NCBI GenBank assembly: GCA_905250025.1
Contig: CAJNOJ010000125.1
Span: 1 to 64,000 of the forward strand
Reading direction: 5' to 3'
DNA length: 64,000 bases
DNA from: Adineta ricciae
Lineage: Eukaryota > Rotifera > Eurotatoria > Adinetida > Adinetidae
Shown: piece after piece, positions 50,713 to 63,500 of the stretch
Layout: every line of letters begins with the position of its first letter
Position numbering within the stretch: the stretch's first letter is position 1
Notes under the pieces: generated by a model
Database searches by the model: none
What the model was told of the DNA's origin: nothing
The model's input: only the letters and a program-made list of their open reading frames with translations
Program-made: the position numbers and the translations under genes

Positions 50713-52387
50713 ATGGGTCTCGGTGGTAGTAATTTGAAGATACCAGGAGGTGGTAGTGAAGGCTATCATGTTCTCCGTGTACAAGATGGTTCACCGGGCC
50801 ATAAAGCTGGATTAGAAGCATACTTCGATTTTATTGTCAGCATCAATGGTATCCGACTCGATACAGACAACGATAGATTTAAAGAATGTTTGAAAGAAAA
50901 TATGGGTAAACCTGTAGAATTACTAGTTTATAGCAGTAAAACGCAAACAGTACGGCAATTAACATTAATTCCACATGAAAACTGGGGTGGTCAAGTATGT
51001 TGATGAAACCAAAAACGAAATTTCGTTATCCTTCCAACGATTATTTACTTCTTTTTACATAGGGTTCACTCGGCTTGAGTATTCGTTTTTGCACGTTTGA
51101 TAAAGCTAATGAAAATGTTTGGCATGTTCTCGATGTTCAACAGCATTCACCAGCAGCCTTAGCCGGTCTACGCTCTCATACGGATTATATTATTGGAGCT
51201 GACACGTTATTAAACGATGCTGAAGATTTATTCACTTTAATTGAAAGCAATGAAGGAAAACCTCTTAAACTCTACGTTTATAATAGTGAAAGTGATATGA
51301 CACGTGAAATCACTCTGACACCAAATGGCGGCTGGGGTGGTGAAGGTAGTTTAGGTTGTGGTATTGGTTATGGCTACCTTCATCGAATACCCATTCGAAC
51401 TGCAAGTTCACCAGCGGCTATCAAACCTCAACCGTCTGGCAATTCAGCAATACCTGGTGCCACTGGTAATGGTTTTGATAAAGCAACATTACTTCCAACG
51501 ATGCCACCATCGAATTTAAACACAGGTGGTAATTTGAACTTTACTCTTCAACCAACAAATATGCCACCTATAACTGTGACCATGCCGAATCTATTTGTTC
51601 CGCCAGCCGCGAATATGAATACAACTGCAACCAATGAGACAATATCGTCACCGAATGCCGGATTTCAAGCAACAACATCCACAACAAATGTGGCAGCTCA
51701 ACCTATGATGTCAACTACTCATGATCCAAGTCAATTTGCGAAGTATAACGTCACAAATTGTTGCTAACCAAATTTATACTCTCTTCCTTTCATAGATATT
51801 TTGGTGATTTAACAATAAATCAATCAGCCCCAACACCACCACCTCTGCCAACAACAACTTCTGTACCTTCAACGAATGCTGCATTCAATCCTACATTTAC
51901 TAATACCCAATATTCTAATCCAACTCCACCGCCACTAGCTCAAACACAACCCCGAACAAATTCAGGCCCAATCGACCAATTCCCATCTGCTATGCCTCCT
52001 CCAACAATGGCTCCATTTAATTTCGCACCGGCCAATCCTCAACAGCCACAGTATCAACAATCACAGTATCAGCAACCCCAGCAACAGTATTTTCAACCAG
52101 TACCGCCATCATTATTTTCTGACTCGCAACAACAACAACAACAGCCACCTCCATTTCAATTTAATCCTGCCTTTAATACGTATCCCAACACATTTAATAC
52201 TTCTCCGATTCCACCACCCCCTTCATCTGTGCAACAATCCTCCCGTGCGTCTCCATTTTCTAACGATCACCATGGTCATTCACACGGCAGTGGTGCCAAC
52301 GGACATGGTCATAGTCACGATCATGAAGGAGGTCATGGTCACAGTCATGATCACGACGGAGGCCATGGACATAGTCATGATCATTAA
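50713..52387 (+). CDS. GORASP2: Golgi reassembly-stacking protein (GRASP55/65)
   Basis: Tethers Golgi cisternae and takes part in unconventional secretion. Exons 50713-50994, 51063-51742, 51796-52387; 517 residues. The start MGLGGS gives Gly2 for N-myristoylation, as in all GRASPs, which decides it over the upstream in-frame codons. Two GRASP-type PDZ domains follow: the first with [25 protein letters not shown] and ending NWGGQ, the second with [25 protein letters not shown] and ending [22 protein letters not shown]. The C-terminal half is the Pro/Gln/Asn/Ser-rich SPR region. It ends in a His-rich tail of repeated HGHSHDH units (52266-52387), a possible Zn/Ni-binding segment. Invertebrates usually have one GRASP, so assignment to GRASP55 or GRASP65 is not meaningful. 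Confidence 0.95.
52266..52387 (+). repeat. Coding repeat for the His-rich C-terminus of GORASP
   Basis: Tandem imperfect units of about 30 bp encode variants of [10 protein letters not shown], seen in the translation as three successive copies with weaker ones before them. A repeat of this kind can change copy number between alleles. Confidence 0.85.
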
Positions 52388-52773
52388 TAATTGTTTTCTC
52401 ATCGTGAAAAAAAACATATAGTTATCTCGTTTTAGTTCTCATTTGGGTTCAGCACACTAAAATATGCTTATCTTCAATTTTTTGCGCTAGTGTTTTCATT
52501 TAAAGTGAACTATCATTATCTTTTATTACTTTCGAGCTAGATTTGTGTTTTCCAGGAAACAAATTTCTCTTCTCTCTTTGTTGTTTTTTTTTCTCGCTCC
52601 GATCATACTTGTTTTGTTTTTATTGTTATTCTGCTAATCGTTATCAAGTTTAAAAACATGCATTAACTTAAATTATTTTCTTTCAAGATTTCGAATATTC
52701 ACAAAATACTTCCAATATCATCGTGCAATCAATTTCATATCTGCAATGACATTTAGCAATTAAAATTTATTCC
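52388..52773. other. Intergenic region between GORASP and ZYG11
   Basis: About 390 bp between two plus-strand genes, T-rich. It includes a possible acceptor AG at 52755-52756 just before the next ATG. No gene was seen. Confidence 0.5.
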
Positions 52774-55700
52774 ATGGTTGACAGTCCTGAAAAGTTATGT
52801 ACCATATGTTTGCATAAATTTGTTGGATTAATCAAATATGATGAATCATTATGGAAGAAACAAATCGAACGATGCGTTGACCAAATCTACCAAGAAGAGA
52901 AAAACCAAGCTTCATTAAATGATCAACGCAAACGAAAATACAATCGAACAGATGAGGATCCAATCGGTCAAACGATAGATTTCAATGCCTATGAGGTATA
53001 TTCATTCGTAAAATACCATTTCAATAGTGATTATCCATAATCTCATTCTTTTAGACACAACTTCAATCTTATAACCGTTCATCATATCTCGAACAATTTC
53101 TGCGCGGAATTTGTCCTCTCAATGCAATTTTGTCTGAACGTCTTAGTAATCATTTAGTCAGATATAACCAATTAAATGATTTCACATTGACATATTTTTC
53201 TTCACATGTTACATATCTCAAGCGTGTTACTCTTAATGTAAAATATCTAAGTCGATTACAATGTCATATACTCAATCAACATTCATATTTAGTTGAACTG
53301 AAAATTCTTTTTAAAGACTCCAATGTTTACCGACCAAATGTCTTGACAAGTGAAATATTTTATCAAAAGATTTGCCCATCGATAAACTCGAAATTAGAAG
53401 ATATCTACACAATTTATGGTCCATTAATTTTACATCATTTATACAGTCAATCTCAGTTAGATTTAGCACGAATATCTTTATCAAATCGTTATCTCTTTCA
53501 ACGTTCACCGAGTTTATCTGAGGGCTTTACACATCAGAAATTATTCAATACACTTTTAAACAGTTTACATCCGTTAACATACGACCGTTTGAAAATACTC
53601 AATATTGCGCATTACAAATTCTTTGCTGCTTACCATTCGACACTTCAACGCAAACATTCACTCGTCGACATGTCACCACTGACCAAATGGTAAGTTTCGA
53701 TCCTTATATTGGCAACATTTTCTACAAAACGATAACATTCGAGTGTAACTACAGACTATTGCTGAGAAGTTGTTCTCGTTCTTCCTATCGGCATCTGGAA
53801 TTCCTATTGATTAGCTGTTACTATGCTAGAACATCAGTCTAGAGGTAAATTGGTACAAAGCATGATTTCTATACTGTAAACACAATAGGAACAAGATGTT
53901 ACCATTTCACGACTCTCGTCGATTATAACAATTCTTGTTTATATTTCTAGTTCGACGAATTCGCCATCAATTGTGACAACATCTGTAAATATTCTTCCAA
54001 CTAATCTTCGTCTTATACTCAAATTTACGAATTTGACTTCATTGAATCTTAGCAACACAGACATAAAAAACCATTGTCTTGATATTTTACTCGATTCATT
54101 CGATAAACTTGATACACTTGATATATCTTTATGTTGTTTGTTAACATCATTCACTGCGCTTTTGAAACTGTCCACGAAATTCAAATGGTTAAATTTGTAC
54201 AACTGCTCCATACATTTGCAACAAAATCCAACGATTTATCAGATTTTATCTCAATTAGAAGCACTTGAATATCTCGATATCAGTCTTGATAATAACCGCT
54301 CTCAACTCGAAAATGAATATGACATCAACAGGCTTCTATCGAAAGACAACTGTTTGAATAGTCTAAAACATCTAGATCTTAGTGGACACGGAAATATGCA
54401 ATCAACAGCTTTATATGATTTCTTGTTGCGACATCCTAATCTTCAATTTCTCGGTTTATTTTCCACTAATGAAAAATATCCGAAATATCTCTTCGATGTC
54501 AATGATCCGTGTCACTCGAAATCTCGGCAATATACGTTGGATTCACAAGAAATGATTTCGTTGATAACAACCGAAGATGATTATCTTCTCTACGAACCAT
54601 GTTTAATCGAATCATTGAAACGTTACAATGAACGTGCAAGTTTTGTACAAAAAATTCTCTATCAAATCTTTTTCTTCACACGTACCTTTCAATCGAAACA
54701 TCAAAATCTTTTCATCAAACTCATTCTCCACACCATGTCAATGCATAATAATCTACAGACGGTTCAAATGGCATCAACAGCATGTATTTATAATCTAACA
54801 CGTACACCATTGACAGAACAGATCAATGTAAAAACTCTCGGCGAAATCGTTCAAGCTATAACAAATGTAATGGAATTGTTTCCAAATCAACAACAAGTAA
54901 TCGAACTGAACAATATAAATATCTAATATTTCTCGTTCTTATCTCTTTTAGTTACAAAAAAATTGTCTGTTAACCTTATGTAGTGACCGAATTCTACATG
55001 AGCCAAATTTCAATTTTTACCTATTGGCATCATTAGTGATGAATAATTTGCAAAACTACGCAGATCTAGCAATTATCCAACCTGGCGTAGCGGTGCTCGC
55101 ATTATTAACAACTAGAGTAAGAAACTATATATGTCTATGTTTTGCTAAAAATCAGTTTTCAGTCTAAGTAGTACTCGGCAAACGTCAACAGATAATACGT
55201 AATTTTATGCATAGGCGTTGTGTACGATTCGCTTCTGATTTGACATCTTTAGAGATTGATTTCCTGGGGAATTCTTAAGATAATTATATTGATCATTGTT
55301 CTTTTGATTTTAGTTAACTATTGCTGAATGTACACGACTGGGTTCTGACACGAATTTACAACGTCTAATTCAATTGATCGAACAACAAATCGATCGTTTA
55401 CAAACGATGCACGTCAATCAACAACAGGATGATTTGTCTGTGCAAGAATCAAATAATAATCTTCAATTAACTGGAGATGATACATTGCGTTTCTGTTTAA
55501 GTCTTCTATGGAATCTAACCGATGAGAATCCAATTGTATGCGAACATTTCATACATACAATGGGTTTACAATTATTCCAACGTTTGATTTATCTCTTCTC
55601 GTCTGACACAATTATATTAACTAAAATCGTTGGATTATTGAGTAACATTTCCGAAGTCCCTCATTTAAGACTTTATTTATATTCGATTGATATTATTTCG

Positions 55701-56426
55701 TTAATGCAAAGATTTCTGACAGATGGTATCATTGATATTGCTTTCTCTGCAACTGGCATACTGGCGCATCTTCTTCTCGAACAAATCAATCAAGAAATCA
55801 ATCGAGATCTATGTCAAGATATGAGAAATGCTATTCAAAAATGGAAGAATCCAGATACAAATATGGTCACGTACAGGTACAGAAACGAAATGAACTCTAA
55901 TGCTAGACGAATTTCGTCAAGGAAGAAAGAATACTTTCGTATTATTCATGGTTGAACTAATCGAGTAATTATCGAAAAGAAAATAGATTTTCGATTGCGT
56001 AATATTTATCTTCTGATTTGATATGTCGCTGAGTACATTTTGATTATAAAACAACAGTGAATATTGCGTATTGTTGGTACGTTTGTCTAGATATTCTCGA
56101 TGTTATTTAGATCCTTTAAGCCATTTATTCCATTACTTCATTGTACACAAATACCCGTGGTACAATTATGGGCTATTTGGGCCATTCATCATGTTTGCAG
56201 TACAGATCGTAAGGAAATTCTAAAAGAGAAAGAAATTTCATAATTTTGTTTCTTCTGCCAAGGCGCACGCTACAGTCAAATAATTCGTGAAGAAAAACTT
56301 TACGATCTAATCCAACAGATATATCACGATAGTTTATCGTCGGATCATTCTGATACATTTACCATTAACTTACTCAATTCAATTCTTCAACTTCTCAAGC
56401 CATATCGTTCTAATGAATATCGATAG
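52774..56426 (+). CDS. ZYG11B: ZYG11/ZER1-family CUL2 ubiquitin ligase substrate receptor
   Basis: Substrate-recognition subunit of a CUL2-elongin ubiquitin ligase; family members bind N-terminal glycine degrons. Exons 52774-52995, 53055-53689, 53951-54896, 54952-55116, 55314-55876, 56111-56208, 56263-56426; 930 residues in one frame. The N-terminus PEKLCTICLHKFV fits a VHL/BC box (L-x3-C) for elongin binding. Leucine-rich repeats follow (NLTSLNLSNTDI, KLDTLDISLCCLL, SLKHLDLSGHGNM). The C-terminal half is armadillo-like (STACIYNLTRTP, SLLWNLTDENP, VVQLWAIWAIHHVCS), the part that reads glycine degrons in ZYG11B/ZER1. The order BC box, LRR, ARM is specific to this family; ZYG11 versus ZER1 was not resolved. 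It is longer than human ZYG11B (744 aa). Confidence 0.9.
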
Positions 56427-56748
56427 CATTTATCTATTGCTTCTAGTTGATAGGCACACTTTCTCTTATTCTTTTATATCTGTCAAATATTTGCTCATAG
56501 GATGTTGTCTACAAGATACAGTGACATATGTTTGTTAGTCAGTTTTTTTTTTGTATCTCAATGTTTTGTTGTCATGTCTTATTTCTTAGGAAAATTAACC
56601 CTGCATTTCATTATTTCCTAGTTATCTCTTTGAGTTTCTCCCGAAAAACAAAAACATTAAACGTAGATGAATTCGTGTATATAGAAATTGAAACATACAC
56701 ATTTGTATATTTTGAAAATCTCTTTTCAGATCAGATTGTTTTTCGATC
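56427..56748. other. Intergenic region between ZYG11 and SNRPE
   Basis: About 320 bp, T-rich. A TCTTTTCAG acceptor-like site ends at 56729, 19 nt before the SNRPE start, and may mark trans-splicing or a 5' UTR intron. Confidence 0.5.
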
Positions 56749-57045
56749 ATGTCATCACGAGGTCCGCAAACCAAAGTTCAGAAGGTGATGGTTCAACCCA
56801 TCAATTTAATCTTTCGATATTTACAAAATCGATCGCGTATACAAGTTTGGTTATATGAACAAGCGACGACACGTATTGAAGGTTATATTATTGGTTTTGA
56901 TGAGTACATGAATCTCGTGTTAGACGATGCCGAAGAGATTCTCTTGAAGAAAAATCAACGAAAGAAAATTGGAAGAATTTTACTTAAAGGTGATAATATT
57001 AGTTTAATTCAACAAGTTCAATCAGCAGGTGAAGCACGTGCTTAA
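56749..57045 (+). CDS. SNRPE: Small nuclear ribonucleoprotein E (Sm core)
   Basis: Subunit of the seven-membered Sm ring on spliceosomal snRNAs. Intronless, 98 residues against 92 in human. It is nearly identical to animal SmE across [20 protein letters not shown], the Sm1 motif ([20 protein letters not shown]), [14 protein letters not shown] and the Sm2 motif [12 protein letters not shown]. The C-terminus is a few residues longer and ends GEARA. The start matches the conserved N-terminus. It sits between ZYG11 and MBOAT1/2 on the same strand. Confidence 0.98.
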   Translation: MSSRGPQTKVQKVMVQPINLIFRYLQNRSRIQVWLYEQATTRIEGYIIGFDEYMNLVLDDAEEILLKKNQRKKIGRILLKGDNISLIQQVQSAGEARA

Positions 57046-57901
57046 ACAACAAAACACAAGATGAAAAGAACAACAGAAAATGTATTGTGAGTGTGTGTGT
57101 GACCAGTTCTTTTTATACATTCTTTCGGTTTGTTTCCTATTGTATTTAAACAAGGAGAATAAACGGATTTCCTATTGTTGTTATTAAAAATATTTTTGTT
57201 TTTCTTTCATTTTTTCAGAGATGTTCATGCAGAAAGAAGGAAGAAATGAGAGTTGAGAAGTCCCGTAAGTTCAATTTTTTCCGATCAAGGCTTCCCTCAC
57301 ATAGTACAATGTTCCTTCAATTCTGCATATTTGTAAGTTAAGCGCCATGTGGAATTAATAGGAATGAGAATGAGTCATTTGTCCACATATATTATTCATC
57401 TAATGATCGTTAATCATCACGCTGGAAGATATTTCACAATAAATATGTACATAGAGAATGACAAATAGTTCGTGTTTTTATTTTGTAAAATACGAATAAA
57501 TTTCTTGATGATTGGGCCATCTTATTCTAGCAAGTTTTTTTTATCACTCGTAAATGAGAAAGCGAAATTATACTTTGGCGTCACATGTTGCTGAAGGATA
57601 TTTCTTTTTTACTCTGATCACCGCGAATTTGAAACTCAATCACAAACTCAGTGAGTTGTTCCGTAAGTTTACATATACGCTCGCGCTTTACTAGTTAACT
57701 TCTCTTTCTTCAACACACTCTGGAAAGAGCTGTTCGATTATTGTATTATACATAAATTTTCGCTTGCACGGCTGTTTTTTTTTGTTTGATAATCCGCTGC
57801 TAATGAAATAGGAGCTTTCATAATCTAAATTGGCTTTGAATATATATTCTAGACGAACTTGTTTTTGGTTTTATCAAACGAGACAAAAAGAATATTTTAG
57901 T
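57046..57901. other. Intergenic region between SNRPE and MBOAT
   Basis: About 860 bp. It includes an AATAAA polyadenylation signal for SNRPE at 57158-57163 and acceptor-like AG sites at 57851-57852 and 57899-57900 before the next start. No gene was seen. Confidence 0.5.
57158..57163 (+). terminator. Polyadenylation signal AATAAA of SNRPE
   Basis: Canonical hexamer 113 bp after the SNRPE stop codon, followed by T-rich DNA. Position and strand fit the 3' end of this short gene. Confidence 0.55.
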
Positions 57902-60548
57902 ATGGATCAACCTGTCAGCAACTTGACTGGGTCGACATATCGGGGATCGCATATATTCAGTTTCATAGCTAAACGTGCGGGTCTACCCATTGATCAATTC
58001 AATTTTCTTCTCGCAGAATTACTGGCATTGATATTTGCCATATGCTTTCGACGATATCTACCACCCAAGCCAAGCAATCTAATCAAAAGACATCTTGCCG
58101 GTAAGATATAAGCATATTCAAATATTTGTTATTGTTCTTGTTTAGCAGATTCTTGTGACAATGCTTTTTTTTCCTAACTGATTTACTACTTTACCACGAT
58201 TAAGTCGTGTTAATGCTATTGATTTCCTTGATTGTATTTATCAAAGAATCGATACTCTGTTTTTGCAATAGTATTCGTTGGTAATAAATAGACTCTTCCT
58301 TTCAGCGAGTCTTCTTGGCATTGCTCTCGGACAATTCTGTTTCGGCTCACAAATTTGGCATTTGATCCTACAATCATGTATTTCGTATCTAATGCTTTGC
58401 ACTATACCTCCGAAACACTCTTACAAAGTTGTTTTCATCTTCTGTATGACATACATGAGCGCGAGTAAGTTGTTGGAATTGAATACGAATTGGAAAAGGA
58501 AAACGATATGTTAAGTTCATATACATCGATTGATTTACGATTATGGAAACTATACACTCGATATAAGTGGACCATTGATGATCAACACTCAGAAATTAAC
58601 AGCATTGGCGTTTTCATTCTTCGATGGTTATCGTTCTAAACAACGTGCTAAACGTCGCCGACCTGACGAGGATAAAGACTGCGCAGCACTGAGCGAAGAT
58701 CAAGACAAACAAAAGATCCTTGACATCCCACATCCAATTGAATTTTTAAGTTACATCTTTTATTTTCATGGCATTTGTGTTGGCCCATTATGCTTCTATA
58801 AAGACTATCTTGATTACATCGAAGGACGAAATTTGCTTGTTATTCCGACCAGTGGTAGACAACAAACGGAAACATCTGATCAAACTGAAGAATATCATCC
58901 TGAAACAATTCAACCATCAACATTTTGGCCAGTTTTTACTAAACTTGCTCAATGTGGTCTTTGGGGCTATATACTCTTGAATTTCACACCCGTTTATACT
59001 ATTGAGTATAATATAAGTCAAGAAATGGTCAATTCACCGATGTATAAACGAATCCAATATCTTCTATTCTCAACATTCTGTAATCGAGCGAAGTAAAAGA
59101 TCAATTGATTTTGTTAGTCGACAGAGGAATTTGGCAATGTTGTTTAGATACTACTTCGCATTTATTCTCTCAGAGGCAATTAATAATGCTGCTGGCCTTG
59201 GCTTGAATGGTGTAGGTGAAAACGGGCAACCTAAATGGAATCTTTTAACAAATATCAAGCCACTACAATTAGAAACAGCGACAAGCTTAAAAGTCGTTCT
59301 CGACGTTTGGAATATGCGTAAGAGTTGTGTTTCCTCGTTGGATGTACGAAGAATGATTTTCTAAATTTAGAAACGGCTCTATGGCTTCGTCGTATTTGCT
59401 ACGATCGAATCTCGAAAGGTCGAACATTAGGTGTCTTCGTTCTTTCTGCGCTTTGGGTAAGAAAAGAAGAGAAAATCAATATAATATCGTATCAAGTGTT
59501 ATGTCAATATCTCAGTTGAAGTTTGGATTTTTATCTCATGAGAAATGAATAGAAGATTAGATTTACTTTTTCTTCTTCATCCCCACAGAACGGAAGCAGT
59601 CTGAAATAAAACAAATATTCATCTCTTGAGAACTTTAAATATTCCGATAGGGAAACATTGAGATGACATTTGTTTTCAACGTATTTATTCTGTTAATATT
59701 GCGTGACACGTAGACCATATGTGTACAGAATTTGCCATTCTATTGCATCAGAAAATTCATCAAGTGTATGAAAAACGAAATTATTTTCAAAGAAACACAC
59801 TCGTCTGTTTGAAACTTTCGACAACCACATCTTTCTCAGTGTTAATATCGAAATTATCGATTAATAATACATTGATCGTTTTTAATTCTTTTTACGTATA
59901 AGTATCATACGATTCTTCGGAGATTATATGAAAGATATCAATTCTCTCAAGTAATCCTATGTAGACCAATGTGTCTGTGTAAGTTCTACCAGTCGAATAA
60001 CTTCTGTAAGAAGAAACAATTGTTCAATTGACTTTTCAGTTTCTTTTCACAATTACAAATTAAATTGATACTTTCCGTAGGGAATCGATCTCCTTGGTTT
60101 TCTTCGAACTGAATTCTTTAGTTATTCCGAAAAAAGACGTTACATGAAATGATATCATTCCCGGCAAGACTAAACAAGACTGGTTTCTTCTTTCTAGCAT
60201 GGATTCTATCCGGGCTATTATGTGTGCTTCATCTTGGCTGCGTTTGAAACATATGCTGGCCGTGGTATTCGTCGTCAAATCCGTCCATATTTTCAAGTGA
60301 ATGCCATCACCAAAGCGATCTATGCATGTATTACGTGGTTCGGCACTCAAGTTGGCTTAAATTTTGCTGTGACACCATTTGTTTTAATGGAAGTTCAAAA
60401 AGTTTGGTACTTCTACAAGACGTGGTATTTCATCGTACCAATTGCCTCCGTTGTACTTGCATTAACATTGAATGGTGCAAGCACGAAAAAGAGTTCAAAG
60501 AAGCCAGAAGTACCACCACAAGAAAAAGATGAGAAAAAGTCAAATTAG
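57902..60548 (+). CDS. MBOAT2: Membrane-bound O-acyltransferase (MBOAT1/2-type lysophospholipid acyltransferase)
   Basis: Multi-pass ER enzyme that re-acylates lysophospholipids (Lands cycle). Exons 57902-58100, 58306-58464, 58516-59092, 59148-59317, 59371-59456, 60198-60548; 513 residues, as in the family. The N-terminus GLPIDQFNFLLAELLAL and the segment LDISGPLMINTQKLTALAF match MBOAT1/2. HPIEFLSYIFYFHGICVGPL follows. The two catalytic motifs are intact: Asn in LDVWNMQTALWL and His in SALWHGFYPGYY. The C-terminus is Lys-rich (KKSSKKPE, KDEKKSN), which may serve ER retention. The catalytic His codon is the first codon of the last exon. The intron before it is 741 bp, far longer than its neighbours. 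Translation could start 24 codons earlier (57830), but the family alignment favours 57902. Confidence 0.93.
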
Positions 60549-63500
60549 AGCACAAGAAACAAATCATAAACAGATTATTTTTTCATTCATCTGATGTGTT
60601 GTTTTTTTTTACAAACTTTCCTCACATGCTTGTTTTTCTTTTTCATCTCCTTCTGCCGACACATTGCGATTGTATTCTGTAATACTTTATCTTTTTCCTC
60701 ACGGTATGATTTGTTCCAATAGAATCAAGAAAGCAGAAAGTTGGTTAACTAAAGCATACAAACGTTCATCAGGTAGCGTATGGAAAGTGTCTCAGCGAAC
60801 ATCCTGAACTAATGTGAATGCGTGCGCAAGAAGATCGAACGTGCTTTTAGAAAAGGTTATTCGTTTTATTTCCTCCTATTTTACAATGAAGGTCGTTCAT
60901 ACTGATCAATATTTCGAGTATGCAAAGAAACGAGAAATTTCAACAAAAAGAAATTCTTCTCGTTCTTTGTTCTCTCTTGTATATATTCTCTTTCTCTCCA
61001 TTTCTTATCATCGCATCACTTTTTGATGATTGAACTTGCGTAATAGCACCGATTGCCGTTAACAGGGTGCAAAGACTCCATCGTATACGTGTACCTACGT
61101 GTATGTATGTACTCAAAGATCATTGAACAGTGTCTTCACAACAGGTAAGAGCGATGCTCGAGCAAATCTTCTTCTTCAAAGGAAAAATGATTCGTTTGTC
61201 GAGGACTCTAGTCACATAGCAACACGTACAGAGAAGAATGCGTATGCCATCGACTCTGCAAAGCTGTGTACGTTTCATTTTCTTTCTATCGATCTATCTT
61301 TTCCTTTTGTTTCTTCGTAAAACGAAACAGAAAGAGAAAAATAGAAGAATATAGAAATGTTTGATTGTTGATATCCCTGGAGAGATTAAAAAAAAAGCAA
61401 GGCAAGTAAAAAACCGACGAAGCTCGCCGAAGCATTTTTATATTCTTTTCCTTTTCCCGCTGTATCGGTGCATTCTCATAAGTTAGAATAAAGAATTTTT
61501 CTTATACCCTCGTTTGCTCTTTCTTATGCAAATATATTTCTAGCATCGAAATGAAACGGAGACAGACAGGCACACAGAAGGAGAGAACCAGTATCAATTT
61601 AATCATATTCACTCACGGTAGTTAGCACTACTTGTTATTATATTGATAGCAGTACTGGTGAAATAACATACAAGAAAACCTGAGATAGAGATAACGGAAA
61701 AAGGAGCAAAGTCATTTGTTGTGATGAAAAATAGAATTCATTACAAGAACAAATAAAAACCCGACGTTGAACTGAGCACACATACATCAAAAGTCATGAA
61801 TGAAAACTATTCATCTTACAATCTTTTTATGGACTCTTACAACAATGGAGACAATCAAGGTTTGAATTTTCTTTTCCTTCTTCTTCTTCTTTTTTTATTA
61901 TTATTGCATAGATCTTAAATGGTAAACTCAACTAGAGAACATTGATAGACATCCATATAGATGCATAGGTAGTAGGATATATGGAAATCGGATCTGTACA
62001 GGATAAACCTCCGGTAGTAGCGTGTCAATAACACACGCACACGGATTATTGCTTCAAGTATGTCTTCAAATGACTCAACTATTTCTTTCCCTTTCTCTCT
62101 CTCCCTTTTTCCAATGCGAGGTTTCAACTCTAGTCAGTTTTCTGGCTTACTCTTAATCTTCTTTGTTAAGTTTTCTTCTAGTAGTCGTTGTTGATATTTG
62201 GCAAGAGATTAGTTTTCTTTTCTGAGGCCTCAATGTTATCATCGTTGTCGTCATCTTTTTCCTCCTCACATTATTAAACAATTTAACGACCTTCATTCAT
62301 ATGTAATACATCTGCTGCTTCAATTCAGCGAGATTATTTTATCAAAATTCAATATTTCTGGACCGCTGTCAAACACGTTCGTCTTTTCTTCATTTTTTAT
62401 CAATGCAATTCTAGATAGGTTTCTGTATGAGTTGAAAGGCACGCTCCTGTCATCATCTATTCCATCTTTTTTTGTACATGTGTCTCGACGTTCGTGAAAC
62501 ATGGTGCAGTGACAAGTATAAGCGAATAGGAGTACGTGTATGTATATAAGCGTAGTTGACAAAAAAAAAGGAAAGAAAGAAAGAAAAATAGACAACGCAC
62601 AGAAGAGAGTAATGGTCGATAGTAAATAGTAAATCTATAGATTGTTGCTGGCAAAGACACAAGGGCCAAAACCAACGCACTTCTCTCTGTCTTTTTCTTC
62701 CTTGTCGTTTTGTCGTTCTCTGAAAAACAGCTGCATCAGCGACTCACAGTGCAATCGCGGCATCATACAGAAAGTAGTAGAATAGAGTAAAAGAAGAAAA
62801 AAGAAAAAAAAGAACCTCATTTTTTGTGCGTTCGCTGTTGCATTTGCATGTATGTATGTGTATGTTGTTGTCAGCAGCAGCCGCGTCGTAATACGAGAAA
62901 AAAAGAGGAGAAAACGAGAGAAGAAGAAAAAAAAGTTATTTCATCAAAAATGGCATCGAGTCACTATTGCCATCATGTCATCCGCCGATCCTCGACTTGT
63001 ACACGCCGAAGGAGTAACCTCAAACTTTAGTCCCACATAAAAGTATTTATCTGTAGACGTCTTCGATGGGAAGGCCGTAGACATACAGGTAGGAGCGAAA
63101 ACCTTCGGATAGTATTCCCTGCCTATACACGTACGTTTACATATATACACACTGTTTCTGGGCACGTTTCTTCGTTGTGTACGTGTGTATATTCGATTTT
63201 TTTTCTCATGTCGTCGATGAGTAAAAATGATCAAGCAAAATATGTATATGACTGTGTGCGTGCAAACATCTTTTCGACAGTATATAGAAAAAGGACGGAG
63301 AAGGAATAAAAAAAAAAGAAAACATTATACACTCAGTTGCTATTCGTGCAAATTCTGAGCTGTAGATAAATTACATATAGATGTGTTTGCGCGAAATCAC
63401 GATATCTGATAGTTTCTCAAACGATGTGAATTGAATGATTTCTTCACAGGTGAGTATATCTTTTGCCAGTCAGTCTTGTTTATTTATTTTTTTAATCGAA

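Noticed and set aside
62320-62820. Several overlapping minus-strand frames near the right end
   Set aside because: Three overlapping frames with Phe/Leu-rich, low-complexity translations from purine tracts; no gene signal.
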